Shown here one piece after another: positions 55,754 through 64,000 of a stretch of DNA of 64,000 nt. The position numbers and the translations under genes were made by a program. This stretch comes from Ulva prolifera. Its lineage: Eukaryota; Chlorophyta; Ulvophyceae; Ulvales; Ulvaceae. Below the pieces are notes generated by a model. That model saw only the letters and a program-made list of their open reading frames with translations. It made no database searches and had not been told where the DNA came from. Where the stretch lies: assembly GCA_023078555.1 (NCBI GenBank), contig CM041202.1:4646022-4710021 (forward strand). Reading direction: 5' to 3'. How positions within the stretch are numbered: position 1 is the stretch's first letter; every line of letters starts with the position of its first letter.

Positions 55754-56045
55754 CCTGCATCAGGACAGATGGTTGTTTGTCGCGCGCAGCAACTAACCAG
55801 TGGGATTGCTCGCAAGCAAACAGGTTGAGAAAACAAGCGAACGCGTTCGCTCTTCTCAGCGCTGATCATTAAAACAAGCTTCTCGAATTGTGTCTAACAA
55901 CAATATGCTACGAGAGAGCTAAATGATTCCTGCGCTTTTGACCGCAGTCTGAGCGCCGGCGGAACAGTGGAATGCCCGCCGTGTCTGCGCGCAGACATTG
56001 GCCGACGGCTTTCCTGAACAAGACCATAAACAGACATAACGCTAA

Positions 56046-56059
56046 CATCACCGATACCA
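56046..56059 (-). promoter_or_regulatory. Primer-binding site of copia D
   Basis: On the minus strand TGGTATCGGTGATG abuts the 5' LTR. The first 12 bases agree with the TRIM site and, with one change, with that of gypsy B. Confidence 0.75.
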
Positions 56060-56408
56060 AGTCATAAAAGCTATCATACGTGCAGGTCAGGACGCGCAGT
56101 CCTTGTTCAGGTCAGGTCAGGACAGCCAACATCTCATACCTGCTGCGCACAGAGGTAGAACCGAGAGATGTTGAAGGGAAGTGCTAGTACCGGGAAACAG
56201 TAAAGAGAATGGTTACAGATCTCAGTGTGCACGAGCTTATATGCACACTGAACAGTCACAGCTACGGCGGGAAAACCCTCGCGGGATCTCTCTCACTACA
56301 TCGAGACAATCTCGGCTGGCGGCTTACCCCTGCACTAGATCCGCGGATCGTTCGTGCATGGGTGCACCTGTCACCACACTGCTGCCCGCAGGCTCATGCA
56401 TTGTGACA
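56060..56408 (-). repeat. 5' LTR of copia D
   Basis: This 349-bp LTR appears identical to 49385-49733 except for its outermost base at the primer-site side (56060). It is followed on the plus strand by the target duplication GATGT. Confidence 0.92.
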
Positions 56409-59400
56409 GATGTTCGATCGCATTGCTCATCTTGTAGATCGTTTGCAGTGTTGGATCATCCACACCTCCAACTGCTTCCAGTTTCATAATCATGTTCTCA
56501 ATTCCTTGCAGTCGGATGTCCATGGCCACGCTGTCACTGTGATTGCTTGCTGCGAGCTTGCCTACTGACATGATCACCTGGTGTAGACGTTTTTCGACTG
56601 TGAGGCCGCTCCATTCCTACACTAAGACACACATTGCTATATTTCGCTACAAATCACATCCCAGCATTGCGACAACATCAGAACATCATCACCTGCAAGC
56701 GCCGGTCTTGTTGTAGCAGCATCGACCCCTGGTTTTCTGCGATCACCGTCTGAGCAAGTGAAGCAAGCTGCGTTTGGGCAGTCCTCAAGTTCAACATGGT
56801 CCCTTCAGCCTGGGCTCGGGCGACAGGGTCGTCCGAAGCTTGTACAAAGGCCTGCGAAGAGAATGCAGATGGCTGTCATTCCATGCACTTGATCTGAACG
56901 GTATATGAGCAAGCACGAACGAGTAGTGGCATGCAAGCAGCACACCGTCAGGCTTTGATGCACCGTTTCAAGGGCCGTTCGACTCCGATATAGCATGGCC
57001 TCTGCTGATTCATCTTCCTGCGGTGGTGCGCGTTGCCTGAACAAGACCTGCAGTTCCAATTCCAATCTATAGTTACATGCATCTTGCATGAATGCCAATA
57101 CAACGACATGAATGGTGGCAGCAAGCATGTGTACTTGAATGGGTTCAACAAGCAATGCTTGTGCTAAGATTGGGGTTCAAGCCGCACCTCAGCCTCCAAT
57201 GCCTGCTTTTTCCGGTTGAATCTCCTTGCAACTGCGGCTGCAGGGTCCATCACCTCTTCTGGAATCTGTTGATCTGTGATGAAAGTGGCACCGATTGCTT
57301 TTGCTCTTCTGACCACACTGCTCGGTGGCACGAACGCTGGGAGCTCATGCCATGTCATCTGCAACCTCTTGCACTCGTCCTCATGCGCGAACAAGAGGCA
57401 GAACACCTGCACATCAATATGAAGTGTCACCAATCACAGCTTGCATGCGGTAACCGCTTCCGAGGGCGTGTCACAAGTTGACCAGCAACAACAGAGATTC
57501 AGACATTCGTACATCCCACTGAAGGTCTGCCCACGGTGTCCACTGGTCATCATGCAGCGTGTATCGATCCAAATCATCGAATAACGGGTGGTCATCAAAC
57601 AACCAATGATCGGGGTATAGAATCTTCAGTATAGGTAAAACCTGTATCAGTCAAAAATCAAGACAACATGGAGTCATTCGAGACGGCCACTAGCCACAGC
57701 TGCGAGGACCACATACTTGCGCCGATACATTGGCAAGAAAGTCCAAGACCTCCAAAAACTTCTCGAGGGAGTTGCCCTCTTGGGTGGCTAACTTCTCTTG
57801 TACCTGCACACTCATTGTCTAAGGCTTTTTTTGCGACAGCGATGAAGGAAACAAGATGAGCTGCACATGCACATGGATAAGCATGCGCACCTCTTTGCTT
57901 TTCACCCATTCCATTGCCTGCTTGATGTTGAGCGTGGTTCCATCAGTCAGCTCGATCACTTTAGTGAAAACTTTAGCCTTGATTGCAGCCGGGGCAACCA
58001 GATATCCGTGCTTTGGTAAGAAATGCTTCGTTGATTCGTAACCGTGTGTCAAGCACACGGTGCTCGTCGATGGGAATGTATTGTAGGACTGGCTCAAGGT
58101 GGTCTGATTCCACTTCCCAGCATGTGCAGCATCTGCCTCACTCCCACTGCACCAATGATCAACAAATCACATTCAGCAAAGGATCGCGGACGCAGCAGGC
58201 ATGTTCTCTTCCACATACCCTCGCTCAACAATCTCCTCTGCTCCATCACGCCGGTTTGTGTGCTGTTTTTTTGGTAAGTTGCGACCGAAGCATGTCTTCT
58301 GCATATTGCGGATCCGATTGTCCATAGCAGATGATGGATTCTTCAAGTCGGGATCAAATGGGGGTTCTGGATATTGGTGGGTAGCGAGCGGAGCTTGCAT
58401 CCTGCATATGAATAGGGTGACGGTCATCTTGTGAACAAGTTTCACGGAAGTGTGAATGTTTGTGAATGCGATTGAGGTTGCCTACCAAGATGTAGTTTCA
58501 GCTACCGACTCTGGCAGCGGCTGCCCATTGCCAAGGAACAGGCGACAGGCTACGTGTATAGCCAAATGCAGCAGTGGGCATCGCAGAAGCTCATTGCCAT
58601 ATGTAACAGCTCGACAATCTGCATGCTTGCCCTCCTTGTTCGCCTTTGCACCATGGATCGCAAAAATCAACATGGGCATCACCGTAGGCAATGAATAATA
58701 GTTGGTATATGTGAAGATATGTCCGATTGGAAGGTCTCTGAATTCCTTGCCCCTGAGCAACATGACTCTCATCATGTATTGTTGCCGCCTGCACACTAGC
58801 AGTGATTGAGCCATGAGGAAACACAGTGCACTGACCTTGCTCTCCACTATCCCTACACGAGATGATCTGTGTTCGCACCCTATAGATTCCAGGGCAAGTC
58901 GGGCGAGAAGGGTCGAAGGAGAAAACACTGCCTTCTGAACTTGAACAGGGCAATTACCTCTCTTACTTTGATCTTTTATGCCCAACTCAAATAATATCAT
59001 CGCTTGCTCAAGCTTCTCTCGGAAAGTGGCCAAGTACAAGCACGACTTTTTGGTAACGCTTGCTGGATCCCTGATTCATATTGCAAAGATTTTGATGTTG
59101 AGGAGTGTGCAGTGATTGTCACCGTGACTAAACATGTTGAGCACTGTACTTGACTGAAGCATGGAACGCACCGACCAGCATCGATCTGTTTGGCGAGAGA
59201 GGGCCAGAATTTTTTGAATGCCGCTGTGCCTCTGAAGTCACCAACTGGAAAATGGCCTCCATACATTGTTTCCACCTGTTTACCCCAATGCGCAATTCCA
59301 TTGGCCATGTTCTGGTAGAATGAAAGTGATCCCTGCACGCAACCGCACACTGCTGGCACAATCACATGATGCACACAACACTTGGAGGTCCATCAACATG

Positions 59401-62115
59401 GACATTACCGATGAGAAGCCATTGCTTTGGATTGCTTGGCTGAAACAGACGCCTCCAGACAGTAACATCGCTTCAAACCCAAGGTTCGCAACATTGCCGC
59501 GCTTGAGCTCGCCAAGATATCGCAGTGTGGGCATGTCACTCCATTGAACACCCCGTAACATGTTGCTGGCATCATTTAATTCACGTATATCCTTCAGAGT
59601 TTCAGGATCCAGAGATCCCACTGACACTGCAATGCGGTGCTGGTCAGAGGCTGTATGCGATGACATCATCTCATGCAATTTACTCCAGGCAACCTGGAAA
59701 ACAAATGAATCGCACCTTTGTATTTTTCACCGCTTGAGAACTTCTCGTAAATACTCATGAATTTGTCTTCAATCTTCTGGCAAAATGTCTCTCGGCACTC
59801 CCTCAGCGATGCCAACATATCTTGGATCATGTCTGTGTGAAGAGCTTCCAAAAAGCTGTGAATGCTTGGTTGTGCACCAAGCTGTTCAGCCACTTGATCA
59901 GATGCTTGGCACACCTCGTCAAGAGGCAACTTTTCCAACTTTTCTGTACTTGTAACATCCACTTGAACATCTCCACACTCATCAATAAACTGGTTGAGCA
60001 AGATTGCCCAAGCCCCTGTGGTGTGTGGTGACAAGCCCAGATCTAGCCATTTCTGACCTGCACAACAAGTCAATGTCACACATCAAGAGACATAAGAGGC
60101 TGAGCATGATCACAAACATTGACAATAAGGTAGTCAGGTACCTGCGCGGGCTGTGCCCCATAGATGATACTGGAAAAATTGTACAAACAGCAAAGTGTGC
60201 AATGCCTTGGCGGCAATGCACACGTCTTCGGACGGCATGGCCCCCGTCTCTGAACTTGGAACTTGTGCCTTGTGCAAACAGGCGGCCATCCATGCTAGCG
60301 CATCAAGGACTGCAAACAGCTGCTTTGTGAGTGTTCCAGCTTGATGCTGATTGAACATTGAATGTTGCTTGGACAATCATACATATACAAGTTGAAGCGT
60401 GGACCTTACAGTGAGAGGATGTCTTACCGTCCTGAGAAAAGTCGGCCTGATATGCCAATGCTTCGGGGAACACAGATCGCACTTTCTGCACAATTGCTTT
60501 CCGACGGACCATGGCTATCTTGGACGGCTGGTGGCGTTGCAGCAACACATGTAATTCACCTCTGAGCAGTCTTGGTAGCAGCCTGTCCTCGTCCGGTTCA
60601 TTGTTGTCAGCATTTATATTCTGCAAACATGTTAAATGTAGTCTTGATGAGTATTATTGCTATGTATCTGGAAAAAAGTCATAACCACGGTTGTTGAACC
60701 CACCGGTGCACGACATGCACTCCAGAAGGCAGCCACCAGGCCCTCCTGGTTAGTGGCTGCTGAGTCATCTAATGCAACGCTCAACATCTTCTTCATGCGG
60801 TCCTCAGTGTCACCGAGTGCGACCTTGAGGACAACCGCCATCCCATTCTTTATGTTGGCATCAGCAAGGAACCTCTTGCGCAGGCATTCGCTGTCTTTGG
60901 CACCTGCCGTTGCAGCATGCTTCAGATCCACAGCATGATCCCTTAGCTTTTTGACTGAACCGATGTAGGTTGTCAACAGCTGAGGCTGCGGCACTGGCAC
61001 CACCATAAAATCTTCCTGCAGCAGAGTGTCATCATTGACCATCAGCACATAGCACACACAGAACATGCACATAGACTAGGGTCAGCTTGATGTTACCTCG
61101 CCATCGTCCCTGACCAGTGTGACTGATTTCCATGCATCCGGGTGTTGGATGGACAGATACACCATCATCTCTGAAATGACCTTGCTGTATTTCATGAGTT
61201 TGTTATCAGCAGTGTGCTTGTCTGTGTCGAACACTATCGAGGCCACATCATTGACTATAGACATTAGGTTGTCACGAACGCTGGTTGTTCCTGTATCTTT
61301 GTGGCTGCACACAAACAAAGATGACTGAAATTCAATTGGTAGCGGAACCACAGACATGGAGCACAGCGAAGGTGAGGAGCTCACTGAAATTTTGGCGTCG
61401 AGCCATTCAACCTCGATGTGAATGCCCAAATACATAGCTGCAAACTGAATGAGATAATGGTTCATCCCACCACTATCGAGATTGCCTTTCAAAATGTGAA
61501 GTGCTGTGTCCTTCAAAGAAATGTATAGAGGCTTGTATCGAGGCTTCCCTGCATATCAAACACCAGTGGCCACTCCGTGAGGTGCAAAGAGATTTGCAGC
61601 AATTGACAGAGGCCGCAATCGTGCACACCTGCGAGCCTATCCTCCAGTCGCATAAGATAATGCATCTCGTTGTCACCCTCATTGCCAGCCTCGCTACACG
61701 GAAATTCACCTTCAGTTGCGTCTGCATCCGATTCAAAACCGGGAAATTCAAAATCCGGCCACCATTCGTCGCCGGGTACAGCGTCATCCAGCTCCATGAC
61801 AACTCAAATAATAAGAAATCTGGATTGAGTGCTATAGCATATTGAATTCGCTTTATTCGACGACGCCGAGTGGGAGCACGAGGACAGACACACTAAAAAA
61901 AACTCACACGGGCCCAGAAAAACACGGCAAACATTAGCCAACATCATGCAGATGCAATAATTAACTCATTACCAAGCATACTGTGCTGCAAGAGTGGCTC
62001 CCGCGTTCACTTTGGTGGCAACCAAGCTAAGCTTAGCTTAGCATCGAACCCCGTTATATAGGGCCCGCCCGACCCGCCCGAACCCCCTTCATCGGGCAGC
62101 TAAGGGGTATGCTCT

Positions 62116-63411
62116 GTACATACGCAGGTGCCCCATCTGCCAGCGGAGCAAGTCGATGCCTCAGCCCACCCCCGAGCTGCACCCTCAGCCCATTCCCCGG
62201 CGACCATTCGGCTGGATTACCCTTGACCGAGTATCCGGTCTTCCAAAATCCAAGTGCGGTAATGATGGCTACCTCGCCATCCTAGATCGTTTCACGAAGT
62301 GGTCTATTGCCTTACCATGCACCAAGCACATGAGCACTCAGCAGTTCATTGATTTGCTGTATAACAAAGCGTTCTCATGGGTAGGTCTGCCTGATTGCAA
62401 TCTGGGCGACCGTGACTCGCGATTGACAGCTATTCGCATGAAGCGTGTTACGCACGCTATAGCTGTGAAGCTATTCATTCCACTGCATACCGTCCTCAAA
62501 CGGATGGTCTGACTGAGAATATTCATCGTAAATTCTTGTTTATGTTGCGTGCATTCGTGTCCAAGCATTAAGAAGACTCGGAAGAGCTTGTTACTTCCCT
62601 CTTGTATGCATACCACAACACTCTGCATAGTGCAACAGGTTTTCACCCCTCATCGACTCAAACTTGTATGGTCTCCTAGAGAATTGCGCGATTCGATGTC
62701 TGTTTCGCGTGAGTGTCATGAAGTTGGCGCTCGGCTTCGACAGCGTGGCAGTATGCTGCGCCAGGGGCTACGCTTTATAGAGCATTCCAGACAAATGAGT
62801 GTTGTCCACCAAACATCGCTACTTGTGATCGCGTTTCAGGTTGGTGATACTGTGAAGATTGCTTCTTCATTCCTGAGAGTGCGCTGCGTTGATACGCAGG
62901 TTCGCAAGTGCTTCCACGTTTCGTGGGACCATTCTCTGTCACTGAAGTAGTCGGACCAAATGCTTATCGCATCCAGCTTCCAGATACCTATTCAGGCATT
63001 CACATTATGATCAATGTTCAGTGTTTGCGTTCCTACTGTGTGGACTCAGATCGGGAATTTGATCCTGATGTTCCGCCAATTGAACTGCATCTTGTCTTCA
63101 ATCCTTTGGTACAGGTGCTGGACAGGCGACGGCATGGCCGCACCCCGGCTGACTTACAGTCATTGCTGGACATCCCTGCGAGGTATCTCGTGGTAAGCAA
63201 AGATGGTTCTACTCTGTGGCTGCCGCAGTCTGTACTGCTGGCGCCAGAAGATCAGCAATTAATAAAGAAGTATAAGAAGTTCCCCAGGATTTCTGAGATA
63301 TCTTGCTACCCGGTGTCTTTCTACATTTCTGAAGCTACAGCGGAGCATAAAGTGGACTCTGATGATGAAGTCGACCTACTGCTGCTCCAGGAGCTCGACC
63401 GTAGATCATAG
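62116..63411 (+). pseudogene. gypsy C integrase core and C-terminal domain
   Basis: Directly after the right end of the recombinase element the zinc ligands C-P-I-C-Q-R-S-K appear, followed by the catalytic core: LAILDRFTKWSIALPC (first acidic residue) and GDRDSRLTAI (second), 62260-62440. Frames then shift near 62450-62500. The part with the glutamate is degraded. The C-terminal module is clean from 62908 to 63411: RFVGPFSVTEVVGPNAYRIQ, then a chromodomain-like stretch with YLVVSKDGSTLWLPQSVLL near residue 90. It ends at 63411 with an acidic tail. Confidence 0.8.
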
Positions 63412-63593
63412 CAAGATTTATTCCTTCAGGCTATGTTTTGCCTAAGAAGATGACCTCCGTCGTTTTGCTTAATAACGTCTGGACGAAGACCTTAGGACCC
63501 TTTTGAAAGAAGATCTTGAAGATTCATTTGAGCTAGCATGACGCTGTGCTATTGCCTTGTTACCCCAGTGGATCACTGTGAGTCTGCGGACTT

Positions 63594-63603
63594 CAGGGGG
63601 AGT
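63594..63603 (+). promoter_or_regulatory. Polypurine tract of gypsy C
   Basis: AGGGGGAGTA directly precedes the 3' LTR and is the expected primer for plus-strand synthesis. Confidence 0.7.
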
Positions 63604-63813
63604 AGTTATGTTATTCCGTCCTTGACTGAGATTATGACCTATTGAGGTATCAAGGGTTTCAGAAGTTGAAGAGACTGGTATATTTTTGTGTTTGAAGTCT
63701 CAATGCACATGTACTGTCTCACAGCTTCGGACTTTACTTGTAACACTCTTCTCCCTTTTGTTACAACCCTCTGAACTGTCCCTCTGAGCGTAACTGCTCC
63801 AATTTACATATCA
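63604..63813 (+). repeat. 3' LTR of gypsy C
   Basis: This 210-bp LTR matches 29540-29774 apart from a deletion of about 25 bp, a 4-bp gap near its start and a few substitutions. The target duplication ACATC follows at 63814-63818. Confidence 0.9.
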
Positions 63814-63818
63814 ACATC

Positions 63819-64000
63819 CGTCTAGTCCACTCTGCCACCTAAAAATTGAGAATGCTCACCTCTCACAACTGGTAGGACATGTGATGTGTGTATGTCGCTC
63901 TCAATTGCACCTGCCATCAAGGTCCTGGGGAACCACTGTGAACACCAAACTGAATCGGAAAACAACAACATGGTCAACACATTGACATGACTGGGGTAGT
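63819..64000. other. Flanking sequence, nothing recognised
   Basis: This is short non-coding sequence after gypsy C. It should be continuous with 29500-29534 in a chromosome lacking the insertion. Confidence 0.5.

Larger units (their letters stand above)
49385..56408 (-). mobile_element. Complete young Ty1/copia element (family D)
   Basis: Two 349-bp LTRs (49385-49733 and 56060-56408) appear identical apart from the outermost base of the 5' LTR next to the primer site. The target duplication GATGT flanks the element (49380-49384 and 56409-56413). The order on the minus strand is LTR, primer-binding site, gag, protease, integrase, reverse transcriptase, RNase H, polypurine tract, LTR. Integrase before reverse transcriptase defines the copia class. 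It lies inside the last exon of the recombinase gene of copy 2. An internal 438-bp inverted duplication breaks its reverse transcriptase. Confidence 0.95.
49324..61797 (-). pseudogene. Crypton/Ndc10-like tyrosine recombinase, copy 2, split by copia
   Basis: Exons match copy 1 one by one: acidic first exon (61797-61640), HKDTGTTSVRDNLMSI (61290), EDFMVVPVPQPQ (61010), RKRFLADANIKNGMA, GVQWSDMPTLRYLGELKR (59500), then the recombinase. The recombinase has arginine in GKEFRDLPIG (58740), HGAKANKEGKHADCR, HTNRRDGAEE (58240), AGKWNQ and the tyrosine in SQSYNT (58085), and KHFLPKHGYLVAP. Introns show good sites, for example a GTATGT donor near 58218 and a GAGGCAG acceptor near 58140. The last coding exon (coiled-coil type, IRLQGIENMIMKL) is cut at 56409 by the copia insertion and continues at 49384 in frame to a stop at 49324-49326. 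Without the copia it would appear usable. The catalytic tetrad residues are all there. Confidence 0.7.
48377..62115 (-). mobile_element. Tyrosine-recombinase transposon, copy 2 (6.7 kb plus nested copia)
   Basis: The left end is GCTATCTTACTTGCCCG and the right end GTATGCTCT, as in copy 1. GT is repeated at the junctions (48375-48376 and 62116-62117). Hairpins lie in the same places: GCCCG/CGGGC starting 12 nt from the left end, and GCCCG/CGGGC ending 18 nt from the right end. Inserted between the two pairs of zinc ligands of the gypsy C integrase, it can be delimited to the base, because the flanks rejoin in frame with the usual integrase spacing. It carries the recombinase gene, a 56-bp minisatellite and the conserved terminal exon. 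It lacks the second gene and the large satellite of copy 1. A copia element of 7.0 kb splits it. Confidence 0.8.
29540..63813 (+). mobile_element. Ty3/gypsy element carrying two nested 13.7-kb insertions (family C)
   Basis: The 5' LTR (29540-29774) and 3' LTR (63604-63813) share nearly all their sequence and are flanked by the same 5-bp target duplication, ACATC (29535-29539 and 63814-63818). Between them, all on the plus strand, lie a primer-binding site, gag, protease, reverse transcriptase, RNase H, the integrase zinc domain, and then, 13.7 kb further on, the integrase core and C-terminal domain and a polypurine tract. Removing the two inserted elements at 30500-44167 and 48377-62115 leaves about 6.9 kb, a normal gypsy length. 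The LTRs differ by a 25-bp deletion and several substitutions, so it is older than the copia inside it. Confidence 0.88.

Noticed and set aside
30500-62115. Helitron, because of hairpins near the element ends
   Set aside because: There is no Rep or helicase domain, no TC start or CTRR end, and hairpins occur at both ends. The encoded protein is of tyrosine-recombinase type.
48377-62115. A 5-bp duplication TGCCC as target site of copy 2
   Set aside because: It fits the left junction by chance, because the shared element end itself reads TTGCCCG. Copy 1 has the same end in another context, and the integrase zinc spacing is explained better with GT as the only repeat.

Overview
This is eukaryotic nuclear DNA that consists mostly of transposable elements. 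The only convincing host gene is a multi-exon minus-strand gene (13850-18194) for a membrane-anchored protein kinase of tyrosine-kinase-like type. Introns, LTR retrotransposons of both the Ty3/gypsy (some with chromodomain-like tails) and Ty1/copia classes, and satellite arrays rule out a prokaryote. The kinase style would fit a green alga or a related protist, but that is an inference and no marker gene fixes the taxon.

Layout. 1-~3100 is the 3' end of a gypsy chromovirus (family A), followed by a zinc-finger exon of hAT/TTF type. 4392-5803 is a tandem TRIM (LTR-internal-LTR-internal-LTR) with a 5-bp target duplication. 6638-12469 is a complete but frameshifted gypsy (family B, minus strand) with 253-bp LTRs and target duplication CTCAA. 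A solo TRIM LTR sits inside its integrase. 13850-18194 is the kinase gene. 18.2-21.5 kb holds nothing I recognise. 21522-22321 is a solo LTR of family A. 22.95-29.50 kb is a decayed plus-strand copy of family B that carries a copia solo LTR.

29540-63813 is one gypsy element (family C) bounded by the target duplication ACATC. It has been stretched to 34 kb by two later insertions, at 30500-44167 and 48377-62115. These two insertions are related to each other. They share end sequences and subterminal hairpins, and each carries a long, intron-rich minus-strand gene. The C-terminal half of that gene has the hallmarks of a Crypton/Ndc10-type tyrosine recombinase: an arginine block, HxxR, G-K-W-N and a tyrosine. 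A young copia element (49385-56408, family D, LTRs practically identical, duplication GATGT) sits inside the last coding exon of the second copy. The copia element itself contains a 438-bp inverted duplication.

The order of events reads directly from the nesting: gypsy C, then the two recombinase elements, then copia D. The most novel object is the recombinase element. It is a large, multi-intron DNA transposon with a very long N-terminal region of unknown function, a variable set of additional exons, and satellite arrays inside its boundaries. All frames, splice sites and domain calls were made by eye from the sequence and translations.
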